Origin: Plazaster borealis
Taxonomy: Eukaryota; Echinodermata; Asteroidea; Forcipulatida; Labidiasteridae
Assembly: GCA_021014325.1 (NCBI GenBank)
Contig: CM037461.1
Span: 5,113,501 to 5,177,500, forward strand
Direction: 5' to 3'
DNA: 64,000 nucleotides
Of the stretch, positions 11,740 to 22,599 are shown piece by piece (position 1 is the first letter of the stretch; each line of letters begins with the position of its first letter). Made by a program: the position numbers and the translations under genes. Under the pieces are notes generated by a model that was given only the letters and a program-made list of their open reading frames with translations, was not told where the DNA came from and made no database searches.

Positions 11740-12195
11740 TAATAATACTATAATACTTAAAATTTATATTGCGCCCCTTACATACAAATGATCAAAGGCG
11801 CACAACACATGTTAAAATGCACAGAATTGAAGAAAAGATAGAGAAAAAGACTGGTCATTAGGCCAGTGCCCAAAACACAGTACGGGGATACGTCTGTCCC
11901 GCCAACAGAGAACTGAAAGTTACTAATTACATATAGGTCTATCCCTGCTGGCATCGGTAATGTTTTGATCTTTCCAGGAGACAGACGCCTCTAACCCTAC
12001 CTACATGGTGTATGTAAAAAATCTAAACTAACTACTAAACTAATCTAAACTATGTACACATGCAGGCAAAGCTGGGCAAAAGAATTACAGATTAAACAAG
12101 TATGGTTTTAGTGACCCTTTGAACTTGGCCACTGAGCTAGAAATCTTGATGGAGTGTGAAATGGAATTCCACATCCTAGGGCCTGCAATTAACAA
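11740..12195 (-). pseudogene. CR1-like LINE 3' end, degenerate
   Basis: On the minus strand, 12,185 to 12,090 translates to an R-M-W-N-S-I ... A-K-F-K-x-S-L-K-P-Y-L-F tail. This is the C-terminal signature of CR1-type LINE ORF2. The rest is 3' UTR ending in an ATT tail near 11,740. It is a different subfamily from the copy at 330, and no intact RT domain remains. Confidence 0.6.
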
Positions 12196-12235
12196 ATATT
12201 ATGCGTCCTGATTTTCTGGTGAACATAAAGAGAGA

Positions 12236-12530
12236 ATCGGATGGGATTTAAAGCCGTTGGTCCCGTGTGTTTTGTAATGCACGTAAAATAACCCAGTTAC
12301 ACTTATCGTTAGGGGAAGGGGTTCACCCTGGTGTTTCTGGCAGTGGCTGCCGAGTGCACCGTAGCACCTTGTAAACCCTTATAAGGTGCTATGTACATTG
12401 GTCCCATAAATCATAAAAACTTCCAAATCTGTCTTAAAAAGGGTCTCTGTTTGTCCAAGGGCCTTGAACACCTTATTGGTGGGTACATGTGCTATATAAG
12501 ACTACTTTTTGTATTATTATTTTTATTATC
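12236..12530 (+). repeat. tRNA-derived SINE, 5'-truncated and diverged
   Basis: Begins in GGATGGGATTTAAAGCCGT. It keeps AATGCACGTAAAATAACCCAG, GGGGAAGGGGTTCACCC and CACCTTGTAAACCC, and ends in an ATT tail. Confidence 0.65.
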
Positions 12531-13224
12531 TACATGTATATACTAATTTGAGTAACGTGTCTGTTTGTGTCAGAAAAACTCTGAAGTGCCTGCATAAATT
12601 TGGCAGAAATTTTTTGTACGGCATTCTTTCCGACCGGTGATCAGTCTAAGGGGATACAATTATTATTTTTTTTTTCTATTTTAATTTTTTTTTTTTTTTT
12701 TCCCCCACACATTTTCATTGAAAGAGGCTGTGTTGCAACTAAAACGTTGATGTGCAGCACGAAAACCTTGCAGCGAACCGTGCCAATAGCAGCATGAAAA
12801 CATGGCTAAGAACTCGGCCAATACAAAAACCTCACCGCGAACCGGGCCAGTTATCCTACATGTAGTACTATACGTACATGTACATGCATGTACATGTAAG
12901 TGTCAGACCTTTTTGTTAGCGATTAATCTCTCTCTTGAGCTTTACTCTTCCAGAAGACAATTTCCCTTTAATGCGAACAACATCTGACTTGGACTAACAG
13001 ATGGTTAATCATAGATGATCACCGCTTTGGATAATTATTTAATTGAGTGGATAATTTCTTAAGTGGGGTGGGGGGGGGGTGTAGTGTTGAGAGAGTGCTG
13101 ATGCAATGTTGAAATTGCGCTTTAAAGAATGATGGAATCAAATACTTTGATTTTCATGGTTGACGTATTTTTATAATTTATATTTTCAACTCCGGAATGG
13201 GTACAGGTCAGTCAACTTTCTTTT
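12531..13224. other. No gene recognised
   Basis: Long T-runs near 12,667-12,706 and a G-run near 13,066-13,081. Nothing coding is recognised. Confidence 0.4.
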
Positions 13225-13400
13225 GGTTCTCCCCAGGGTTTTTTTCAGAACTGAGGTTATTCTAGACCCACATTTTGCAAGTTAAACTGAAGCTTGCTGA
13301 ATTACAATGAGGTTTTTATTAGAATGGTTTTGACTTGATTCGTACAATTGGTTTTAAAAGCTCAACTGTGCAATCTGGAGCCTTTTAAAATATATTGTTT
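13225..13400. repeat. Dispersed repeat family F, copy 2 (diverged)
   Basis: GGTTCTCCCCAGG, TTCTAGACCCA, GCTTGCTGAATTA and GTGCAATCTGGAGC follow the order of family F at 3,290 and 31,335. Confidence 0.5.
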
Positions 13401-15150
13401 TGAGATATTTTTTTTTGGGGGGGGGGGGGCTAACACTGTAAATCTGAAAAAATAAAATAAAATTAAAACAAATATTTATAAAATTATTTGTATTATTATT
13501 TTGTTCCATTGCTTGCATTGAATTTAATTTCAATGTTGTCATGCTACAGAAGTGCAGATAATACATAATACATAACACATAATTCGTACATAGATAATAC
13601 TATACATTGTATTAGAGTAAGTCACAGAACGGTTTTCATAATTAACAAATACAGTGACTGCCCCGAGTTCTCACACCCCTATGTTCCGACAACCCTGTGT
13701 TCCGATAAACCCTCGTGATACGCTCTAGGGCTAGGGTGAGGGTTAGGAATGCGGATAGCAACATTTGTAGGGGTGTGTAGCCTTGCTCAAGGCGGTCGCA
13801 GTTTTCACTCCGAAAAAGACACCGTAAACCCACCCGTATACATGTACTGTACACTAGCACTGTGCGTAATGTGTGTATCACATCGCACGACGCACGTACT
13901 ACGACTGTGCGCAGATCATCCGCACTCGTATTACTTTCCGCATGCAAAGGCCGTCAGGGTCTGTAACTTCCGGGTGTAATGTGTTTCTTGATATTTTCGT
14001 AAAATATTGGACGAAATTGGGGGGGGGGCCCTAGGAAGCTGGTATGCAGATCATGAATATTTTAATATTTCGTTAGGCCGACTGCAAACAACGCAGGATG
14101 GGAAGCAAATGAATGATTTATTTTGCGACGTCCAATCACTAGCTTCCCTCATTATGACCTTTGTATCATGCACACATGAACAAGATTCGAACACGGCGGC
14201 CGTTGAGACTGCTTTGACGAGTTCATTTTATCTGAGGGTGGTGATATCTTCAAATGTAGTATACATTTAATCTTTACACTAGAGAACAGAGATTTTTGTT
14301 TGCGTTGCTAACTGTTAATTTTAATAGTTTAATAAAAATCATATAGGCCCCCTTCTTTGGCGTAAATGACATTAATTAAATATCTGTTTAAGATGTGTAA
14401 GTGCCTCAGAATTAACATTTCCTTTGGCAATTGCTCCCGTCCATCATATCAACAGATGAAAAACAGGGTGATCTCAACCTTTTCACAAAAAACCTTCTTA
14501 ACTAAAGTTAAATATCTGGAGGATGTAAGGAGGGATTTTGTGTGAACTTTCAGGAATGAAAGATCTATCCTTGAACAATGCGTTCGGTAAAAAAAAATCA
14601 GAGGAAGAAAGATACAAATTTCCAATTTCGTCGATGTTTGTACTCCTTTTAGGGAAGTATTTGGTAATGAATTTTCCACCATGACCCATTCACACAACTT
14701 AGCCGCGTAATAAACCATGCCCCATATGAACTATTTAGTAAATATGACTTCCACCACTGACCAATGGGGTCTTGTCTTCCGCGTTCATTATAGTAACGAC
14801 CCTGGCGAGCTCAAACCAGAACCGTCAATGCGTTGATTCAGAGAGTCCACGTAGGCATTTCACACCACGCAAGCAATGCGTATACATACACACGCTTGTG
14901 CACACATAGACTGCACAAGTAGCTCTGGCGGGTAGCGCAACATACATGTACAGCACATTAGCGCAACGGGAAAACAAACTAAACAAAAACACATAAGTGA
15001 AAATAAAACCCCAATTCCTTGGTCAAGGCTCATAGGGGTATGGGAACATAGGGGTGTCAGAATGTAGGAGTTTTCAGAACATACATGTAGAGGTGTCGGA
15101 ACATAGGAAGGATATTAAGTACAATATAGCAGAATATAATCACAAGGTGA
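13401..15150. other. No gene recognised; CpG-richer block with inverted flanks
   Basis: From 13,650 to 13,980 the sequence is richer in CpG than its surroundings and has a short AGGGCTAGGGTGAGGGTTAG stretch. It is bracketed by CACCCCTATGTTCCGACA near 13,674 and inverted counterparts near 15,036 and 15,091 (GGTGTCGGAACATAGG). The ~1.4 kb between may be one inserted element. No transposase or other domain was recognised. Confidence 0.35.
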
Positions 15151-15210
15151 AATCTGGACTGTTCCATTTCACGAGGCGAGCCTCGTGAAAAGGAACAGTC
15201 CAGATTTCAA
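15151..15210. repeat. Long near-perfect hairpin
   Basis: TGAAATCTGGACTGTTCC with TTTCACGAGGC is followed almost at once by the complement, closing with GGAACAGTCCAGATTTCA. This gives a stem of roughly 28 bp around a short GAG loop. No family assigned; the fold-back at 34,500 has a similar centre. Confidence 0.75.
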
Positions 15211-15508
15211 TGAGTGGTTAGATTTGGCTATGAATAAAATACATCCTATATTTGTTTTATATACATAGATTGTTGTTATTTGATATTTTTCATTGAATTC
15301 ATAATTTATTTTAACAACTAATAATACAAAGTTTTGAACAATTTATTTCAACAAAAAGGTATTAAACCGCTGATAAAGACATAGCTGGAGCTGTTTCAGA
15401 CCAGTTGGCTAAAGCGGACTCTGCGTTCAAATTAGGCTGTCTGCTAGTATTGTCTCCAACACAATGTTAAATCTATTAGCATGCGCAAAGCACAGCTGTG
15501 AAGCACCC

Positions 15509-15562
15509 CCAAGAGTCCTATATTGATCAATATAGGACTCCTATATTTAATTTTGGAGTGTC
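15509..15562. repeat. Palindrome of AGTCCTATATTGATC type
   Basis: AGTCCTATATTGATC and its exact complement meet here, followed by CTCCTATATTTAATTTTGG. The last part is the complement of the 51-bp unit tandemly repeated at 59,690-59,945. Confidence 0.6.
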
Positions 15563-15732
15563 CGGAACAGTATACATTTTTGTACATCCATCGTAGCAAA
15601 ACAAGGTATGATACATAACACATAGTCCACCAATCAAATGTCGAGGATCTATGTGATACATATTGTACATTTGAAGGATGTGCACCACACTGTCTTGACC
15701 TTTATGTCACATGTCAAAGTTTGTTGAATCTT

Positions 15733-15815
15733 AGTTGGTTGAGCACCAGCACGTTAATCAGGAGGTGGTAGGTTCAAGTCCCGGTCTAGTCAATTTGTTC
15801 TTTGCTCAACCACAA
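15733..15815 (+). repeat. tRNA-derived SINE fragment (TCAATTTGTTCTTT type)
   Basis: A degraded tRNA head is followed by a B box (GGTTCAAGTCCCGG) and TCTAGTCAATTTGTTCTTTG. The same head-body junction is found at 37,400 (minus) and 58,205. Confidence 0.5.
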
Positions 15816-16003
15816 ATTAAGAAGATTGCCAGTTAAACTACCCATTGGACTCGGTTAAGTTACCCGGAGTAAAATTTTCCTGGGCTGTTCACACTGGACT
15901 TGAAATGGTCAAGTTACCCATTTGCGCAGTTAGTTTACCCCCAGAAAGTCCAATGTGAACAGGGCTTAACATGTCAGTACACTTTACATCGTACATATGT
16001 ATC

Positions 16004-16984
16004 TCAGACAGTGTTTACACCTGCTCTTAAATTAGTCATTCTTATCGCAGTGTAGCTATTGGAAGTCTGTGTGGTGCTTCCTCTTCTTCTCAAAAAGCAC
16101 CGTCGGCAGCAGAAGGCAGTCACCACTGCGGCGCGGTAGTCGGCATTGGTGGCGCTATACACCACCGGGTTGACGCTAGAGTTGATCGTCAACAACATGA
16201 ATATGAGCGCGTGTCCTATGTTCATCACGGTCCGGTCAACCGGGTTGTTCCTGCTGTACAGGTTAAAGGTCGTCACCGCAAGATGGAAGGAGAAGAACAC
16301 GGTTGTGTTGACAGTCAGCATCTTGACCATACGTGTCTGATTGACCGAGGAATCGGCCATCTGACCGAGACTCCTCAGCAGACCTGAGATCATGCAGGTA
16401 TAGAGGACGATGTTAAGCACTAGGAATGTAGGATTGATGCACAGGTTAACGATATACAGCGCATTTTGTTCCTCGTAGGACAAATTCACTCGGAGGAGAT
16501 TATAGCTAATGCTTAAGAGGAGAGAGAAGATCCACACTAGGACAGCTGCTTTGACAGCAAGGCTCTTGCTAAGGACCTCCCGGGCACGGAAGGGGTAGTT
16601 AATGGCGAACGCCCGCCCCATCGCCACCACGGTTACGAAGAACATAGACGCCATGTATGCGACGTAGTTCACTACAAAAGTCGCAAAGGAGCTGTCTCCA
16701 GACACAAAGCGGAATATCATGAGAGCGAGGTAGACCATGTCGGCCACGGCCAAGTTGGAGAGGTGTATATTGGCCGTGGTGTGCATCGCTCGGACGCGGA
16801 ACACTACAAAGAGGAATATTGCATTGAGGAGCAATCCAAGAGGTGCAATCCCCTTGAAGGAGATGGAGTTGATTATATAAGGCCAATAGTATGGCATGGG
16901 TGTGTCGTAATCGTAGTAGTAGTAGTAGTAGAAACTCAAACTGGAGTTGTTATCATATGGGATCGGCTTTTCCGTTGACTCCAT
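16004..16984 (-). CDS. Rhodopsin-family (class A-like) G protein-coupled receptor, single exon
   Basis: A 326-residue seven-transmembrane protein with Met at 16,984 and stop at 16,004, without introns. TM1 is about residues 44-63 (N54 in G-x-x-x-N). TM2 is 72-92 (N-L-A-V-A-D, D82). TM3 is 105-126, TM4 142-162 (W151), TM5 184-204 (P185), TM6 220-242 and TM7 253-276 with N-P-V-V-Y at 272-276. Oddities: the DRY box reads G-R-A (123-125), TM6 lacks the CWxP proline, and no Cys sits at the top of TM3. The N-terminus has two overlapping N-glycosylation sequons at 12-15 and a run of six tyrosines, then D-Y-D, encoded by a TAY trinucleotide repeat near 16,908-16,932; this is a plausible tyrosine-sulfation region. 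The tail has paired Cys (292-293, 296) and is Ser/Thr-rich. It acts at the plasma membrane. Ligand and subfamily are not recognisable; a peptide receptor is a guess. Confidence 0.85.
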   Translation of the reverse strand: MESTEKPIPYDNNSSLSFYYYYYYDYDTPMPYYWPYIINSISFKGIAPLGLLLNAIFLFVVFRVRAMHTTANIHLSNLAVADMVYLALMIFRFVSGDSSFATFVVNYVAYMASMFFVTVVAMGRAFAINYPFRAREVLSKSLAVKAAVLVWIFSLLLSISYNLLRVNLSYEEQNALYIVNLCINPTFLVLNIVLYTCMISGLLRSLGQMADSSVNQTRMVKMLTVNTTVFFSFHLAVTTFNLYSRNNPVDRTVMNIGHALIFMLLTINSSVNPVVYSATNADYRAAVVTAFCCRRCFLRRRGSTTQTSNSYTAIRMTNLRAGVNTV

Positions 16985-18077
16985 AGTTTAAGTTTGATCA
17001 GTTCTTATTCTTTGACTGTCTTGACTGTGGTCATCTGATCATACACACTATAAATACTTCTGAAGTAAATGTACTTGTACAGTAAACCTAAGGCTGCTTG
17101 TCACTGGAAGCAGTGGGTGTGAAGTTCGAATTCAGGCAGAGGAAATGGTTCAGGAATGTACAATATACCTTAACATGTGCATGTGTACTGTACATACATG
17201 TACATGTGTATGAAGTTTTGTTTCTTGTCGAGTTCAAATCCAGTTTAGGGTGATGTGTCAGCTTTTAAATTTTGTCTTTATCGCACACAAAAGCTGACTG
17301 CTATGCTGTTGGTTGGTTTCCCCATCTTAGCTGTAAAATGACGTTCAGCAGTGTTGGTCTGCCACTATTTCTTTACAAACTATTAACACATCATTTGCAG
17401 ATTTAAATCTCTCATGGATTGAAGGATTTTCTGCTTGTCGTATGTTTCTCATAACAGAAACGTTGGACAAGGCCCACTAAACCTGAAGAGCCACCGAAAA
17501 TGCATTACTCTTCGCAGCAATGCTAGCAAGACCGGCTACTTGTAGCCTCAAGTTTACACTGATTGCGTGCGCTGTGGTGACAATGTGCTCATTATCTTGT
17601 CAGGTGATTCGACTGTCTTCGACTGTTATTGACCGACGGATTTGTCACTCTTCGCAGAGAATCATACCCATTTAAACAGAAACGGCGATTCCTGTTGAAG
17701 TTACATGCGCACCTGATTATTGGGGTCGTTAAACCACTGTCTGTAAATCTTGAGATGTGTATTGAGGTGTATCATTGTACAGGAAGATAACTCTCACAAA
17801 CATCCATGAGGATTGTGTTTCCACCTCACACAGTTCCGGAGTCCAACTGATGCTGCAAATGACAAGTGTAGAGGTTTATGTTTTAGGATTTTGTTTCAAC
17901 GAAAGTGAAATCCTGTGCGACGAGTTGAATCATATTCAAGGATGTATTAGATACCAGATACTCTGTGTCAATACAGGGGGGGGGGGGGTGGGGGTCATTA
18001 CTTGCGATTCAGTTCACAATTGGTAATTGGTAAAATTTGGTTTAACAGTTTACTTGCCATTCTCACATTATGTTGAT
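16985..18077. other. 5' flank of the GPCR; no gene recognised
   Basis: On the minus strand a TATTTATAG element lies about 70 bp upstream of the receptor ATG (plus positions 17,049-17,057) and could serve as a TATA box. This is weak evidence only. The rest holds TACATGTAC palindromes near 17,190-17,210, a G-run near 17,978-17,993 and nothing coding that I recognise. Confidence 0.3.
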
Positions 18078-18451
18078 TTAAAGGTATCGTACACGTTTGG
18101 TAATGACTCGAAACAAATATTAGCATAAAAACTTACTTGGTAACAAGCAATGGAGAGCTGTTGATAGTATAAAACATTGTAGGAAACGTCTCACTCTGAA
18201 GTAACATAGTTTTTGAGAAAGAGGTAATTTCTCACTAAAATAAAAAAAATTTCTTGCAAGAAGTTTTTATTCCTATCTGAAAGCACACAAATTTGTACAA
18301 CAAGGGTGTTTTTTCTGTCATCATTTTCTTGCAACTTCGATGACCAATTGAGCCCAAATTTTCACAGGCCTGTTATTTTATGCATATGTTGGGATACACC
18401 AAGTGAGAACACTGGTCTTTGACAATTACCAAACGTGTTCAGTGCCTTTAA
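18078..18451. repeat. MITE family A, copy A3 (reverse)
   Basis: TTAAAGGTATCGTACACG start and CGTGTTCAGTGCCTTTAA end. The central palindrome is kept except at its A-rich edge. Confidence 0.8.
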
Positions 18452-18624
18452 GGTGTTAAACTGAATACTGAATAAACATTGAGGTTTCAAGCTGCGCATC
18501 ATCAATGTTACGTGCTGAAGTGCATATCATGTGACGCACTGTCAACCACTAACAACAAGACACAATGTTTTTGTTTCAAAAATAGAAACATTACTAATTA
18601 CAAAACACATGTGCCGCCTGCACA

Positions 18625-18905
18625 TTTCATTTCATTTATTACTTCTGGTTGTGAAGCCAAGGACTCTCAGAAAAGCGAACTTAATCACTACACTAGCCAA
18701 GAACCCCATGGAGAGAAGACAAGGAAGGAAGTTTCAGTTTTAGATTTTGGAGGAAAAACCCCAGAGAAATATTCCAGGGAAAACCTACGCAATCAGGTAG
18801 GGACTGAAAACCCACTCCACATAGTGCCACTGGTGTGATTTGCCCCGGGGTCCTAGAGGTGGAAGGGGAAGAAAGATACCACTACGCCAACATGACCACC
18901 CAATG
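18625..18905 (-). repeat. tRNA-derived SINE family C, near full-length
   Basis: On the minus strand: an A-box-like GTTGGCGTAGTGGTATC, a degraded B box, then a body with AACTGAAACTTCCTTCCTTG and a 3' end of AGTCCTTGGCTTCACAACC. Other copies are at 33,450 (plus), 53,160 and 53,380 (minus). Confidence 0.7.
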
Positions 18906-19154
18906 AAATGACCTTTGATTTTTTGTGTTTAAAAGTTACTTACTAACGTTTTTGGGGACCAACTTTGCACATGTCTTCATTGCTATAAATGGAAATGGGA
19001 GGTCATTAAAATTCTACGATATGTACTTTGTGCATGTAAGCTTCAATAGATAACCCTTTACAATTTACAGTCCAAGAAATCTACCAAAGTTTAACATTTT
19101 TGGGAAGGTCATTTATTCACTTTATTAAAAATGAAACAGGGATTCAAAATTTGC

Positions 19155-19339
19155 ATTGTCTGCTTTCAGATAGGAATAAAAACTTCTTGCAAGCAGTTTT
19201 TATTATTTTAGTGAGAAATTACCTCTTTCTCAAAAACTACATGTATGTTACTTCAACAGCTCTCCGTTGCTTGTTACCAAGTGAGTTTTCATGCTAATAT
19301 TTGTTTTGAGTCATTATCAAACGTTTACGATACCTTTAA
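19155..19339. repeat. MITE family A, half copy A4
   Basis: Only the right half is present, from GCTTTCAGATAGGAATAAAA to ACGATACCTTTAA. The centre reads CTTCTTGCAAGCAGTTT, one mismatch from the family palindrome. Confidence 0.7.
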
Positions 19340-19501
19340 CACCTTGTGTATCTCCTTTGTTGTGTAGATTTTGTTCGCTTGTATCTGAGCTTTAATTTCT
19401 TTCAACCTTGGCATCATCAGCATACTACCAGTATAAAGAGAAAACAAATCACTTCATGGTTCGGAAGTGAACAAAATCTTTGAAGTTGTCTTGCTAATTA
19501 G

Positions 19502-19690
19502 TCAACTGCCGCAGAGTAGATTTTCGAATTTGGGAGACTACTCAGTGCTAAAACAACAGTCCTGCAATATCAACTACTAATTCGGGAGATTAACTCAGTT
19601 CTAAAAAAAACTGTCCTGCTTATTAACTACTACCTGGGCAGAAGGTACATGTAGGAAATCGGCTGGGACTACAACTTTCACTTAAACCCC
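19502..19690 (-). repeat. Penelope-like terminal-repeat fragment (no ribozyme core)
   Basis: On the minus strand the blocks GATTTCCTAC, CCCAGGTAGTA, GAGCAGGACAGT-like, AACTGAG, TCTCCCGAATT and CTACTCTGCGGCAGT match 43,430-43,545 in order. The AACTGAG/TCTCCC section is present twice here. Confidence 0.5.
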
Positions 19691-20182
19691 CAGTTGGAAG
19701 TTTTCCATTACATCTAGGCTTTAATTAATTGGAACCTTTGCATCATCAGCATACTAAGTTTTCAATAAGTGGCAAAGCTGTGGTTTGGATTTTGATAAAT
19801 GCTTAATAGGTGTTAGGCCCCTATATGATGGAAAAGGTGCTACATGTACCTGTACAATGTACACACCTTTGAAACAATCACAGCGATTGATTTAATTTGT
19901 ATTGAAAAGCCTAAATGCAAGTAATAAACCACAAGTGAAACTGACTGGATAACTTTTTAAATTATTTGTTTGCTTTGCTCGACCCAAAGCGAAATGCGAC
20001 ACTCGTCGGCTCAGAGCTATATCCAAGCGCATTAATTGCAATTTCATAATATCTGTAATGATCGAAAGGTCATTAATGAAAAATGCGTATAAATTTGAAC
20101 AAATAAATCAAAATCATCAGATAAATGTTTTAGAAAATGAATGTATCTTTTTGCCAAATGAATACTCTGGAGACCACTCTTA

Positions 20183-20553
20183 AAGGAACATTACAGAATT
20201 GGTTTTTGCTAACAAAACAGTTGCTGGCAGTGTAAGCACTTTATATAATCCACCATATACAGAAACTGACAAACCTGTAGAAGTTTGAGATCGATCGGCC
20301 ATCTGGGTCATGAGAAAATAGTGAAAAAAACGATTACACATTTGCATGTGTTATACAATGTAGAACAAAACGCTCATGAGCGATAAACTCCAATCGGAAA
20401 TTAGTTTTATTTATTTCTCATCAAATATGGCATTTCAGACAGAAATATTTCTTGGGATGTTTTCTACTATCATCATCATTAGACCGTGTAAGTTTTATGG
20501 AAAATCTGTGATCTTAAAGAAAATTTTAAATCCCAGTTCTGTAACGTTCCTTT
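20183..20553. repeat. MITE family U, complete
   Basis: Inverted ends TTAAAGGAACATTACAGAA and TTCTGTAACGTTCCTTTAA bracket about 370 bp. TTAA sits at both edges, fitting a TTAA target duplication. No ORF of note. Confidence 0.75.
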
Positions 20554-20904
20554 AATCAATAAACTTCATTTACCAGGAGCTCCAAAATATACAATTAGCA
20601 ATATTATTAAATCCTTACAAATTGCGCTATTGACCTGATTGTTTGCTGATGAAAAATCACAACTACTCAGTGACTTATTAGCATTCTGTGTGTACAAAAC
20701 ATCCCCAGTCTAAATATTTTGCTCTGCAAAACTGCGGGTGAAATTGTTCTCTGAATCTGTTTACTCTCTGTAATCTTTACCAAAGCTGCCGCAACTTGCC
20801 AGCTGCAAATTGAGTTTGTTCAAAATAAGGCCTTTCAGAAAATCAAAGCGGTGGTTGTGAACAAGTGTTTGCAGTAAGCATAGATTGGAGGCCTCAAGTA
20901 TGAC

Positions 20905-21032
20905 TTAAAGGCACTGTTATTTATTCATTCCCTACCAAATGTTCACAGGCTTGTTATTTTATGCATATGTTGGGATACACCAAGTGAGAACACTGGTCTT
21001 TGACAATTTCCAAATGTGTTCAGTGCCTTTAA
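20905..21032. repeat. MITE family A, internally deleted copy A5
   Basis: Short left end (TTAAAGGCACTG), then the family's right ~95 bp (TGTTCACAGGCTTGTTATTT to CAGTGCCTTTAA). The middle is lost. Confidence 0.65.
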
Positions 21033-21131
21033 CTCTGTGTGGTGTACTGCAGGAAAGTCTCTTGAAACGCCAACTAATGGACGACCAACAACTGTACACA
21101 GTGGCTCATTGTTTGCAGGGAGGGTATAGAC

Positions 21132-21945
21132 CTACCTTTGGTAATAACTCCAAAAATTAATGACCATAAAAACCTAATTGGTGAGATGCACTGCAGCTGT
21201 TGATAATGTAAAATAAAATTCTAAACGATTCCCTCCCAAGGATTATGGTTTTAGAGAAAGGGTTTCAAAAGATTGTCAATCTGAGAAACATTAATTTTTG
21301 TTTTTTACCCATACACCAATGTGTGTTAGCACTGTATACTCAGTACTTTCCCGAGTCCTGTGAAAAAATATCACAGGCTTATTACTTGGGTGGGATTCGA
21401 ACCCACGACCTTTGCAATTCTAGAGCAGTGTCTTACCAACTAGACTACCGAGATTGCCCGGTAGCTAGAGGCAGCTAGAGGCAGTTTGAATCCTATGTAT
21501 TCGAACTGCCTCTAGCTACCGGGCAATCTCGGTAGTCTAGTTGGTAAGACACTGCTCTAGAATTGCAAGGGTCGTGGGTTCGTCCACCCCGAGTATAATA
21601 AGCCTGTGATTTTTTTCACAGAAAGTACTGAAAAACAGTGTATACAGTGCTAACACACATAAAAAAAAATAATATTCTTTATCCCCGATGCAAATTTAAC
21701 ATCTATTATAATCTGAGAAACGTTTCTGCATTAAACATCTCCGATTGTGTATTCCAATTACGGATTTTTCTTCCTACGTGGACATATCCACTCGTGTTTT
21801 TTGGCGAAATCTCAAAACCGCTTACACCTTTGAACATAACTTTTCACAGGTTAGTTGCATTGTATATATGTATATATCTACATTTATGTAGGATTAAAAC
21901 AAACGAACAGTTCCAAAAACCAAATGTGTAGTTTGCATTTAAAGG
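21132..21945. repeat. MITE family B, copy split by a SINE fold-back
   Basis: The left part (21,132-21,296; GGTAATAACTCC, ATTAATGACCATAAAAACC) and right part (21,697-21,945; TTGTGTATTCCAATTACGG, CACAGGTTAGTT, TTGCATTTA) are the two halves of family B. They are separated by the fold-back inserted at the central palindrome. Confidence 0.6.
21297..21696. repeat. Fold-back of two tRNA-derived SINE heads
   Basis: Two nearly identical inverted arms (about 21,318-21,490 and 21,500-21,655) face each other around a ~25 bp spacer. Each arm has a tRNA-like A box (GGTAGTCTAGTTGGTAAGA) and B box (GGTTCGAACC-like; the right arm has a short deletion), then TAAGCCTGTGA and TTTCACAG. A single minus-strand copy of the same SINE is at 38,970-39,145. 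Confidence 0.75.
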
Positions 21946-22318
21946 GTCTGTAAATGTTTGGTAATTACTCATAAAATTAATAGCAATACAAACTTCCTTG
22001 ATAAGATAAATGTACATCAGTATAATATAATGATAGTATAAAACATTTTCAGAAACATTTCATTTTTAAGTAATGTGGTTATGGAAAAAAAAATAAGTGT
22101 TTTTTATCCCCAACAAATTGAATCTGATAAGCATTTCTGTCAGAAACGTTTCTCATTATGTGTATTCCAATTGCAGAGATTTCTTCCTGCTTTAAAATGA
22201 AATTTTCACAGGTTAGTTTTATGGTATACAGTACACATGTACATGTACATGTATCTACAACTGTATAGAATTGAAACAAACAGTGAGTCCCAATTACCAA
22301 TTGTATACAATCCCTTTA
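21939..22318. repeat. MITE family B, copy B3
   Basis: TTTAAAGGGTCTGTAAATG start and ATACAATCCCTTTAAA end. The central hairpin is GCATTTCTGTCAGAAACG-like. It shares its right TTTAAA with MITE A6. Confidence 0.7.
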
Positions 22319-22588
22319 AAGGCACTGAACACGTTTGTGCATAAAATAACAAGCCTGTGAAAAATTGGGCTCAATTGGTCATCGGTTGCAAGAAAAATAA
22401 TGGAAACTTCTTGCAGAGTTTTTTTATTTTTTTAGTGAAAAATTACCTTTTTCTCAAAAAGACATTTTCAGAGAGAGTCGAGTCTACAATACAATGTTAT
22501 ATATATCAACAGCTCTCCGTTTGCTGTTATTTGTAAGTTTATGCTAATATTTGTTTTGAGTCATTACCACAAACGTGTACGACTTTAA
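22316..22588. repeat. MITE family A, copy A6 (shortened)
   Basis: TTAAAGGCACTGAACACG start and CGTGTACGACTTTAA end. About 90 bp is missing, including the right half of the central palindrome. Confidence 0.7.
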
Positions 22589-22599
22589 CAACATATAAT

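Noticed and set aside
13720..13760. Telomere-like AGGGCTAGGGTGAGGGTTAG stretch
   Set aside because: Only a few degenerate units, inside a probable dispersed repeat. Not a telomeric array.
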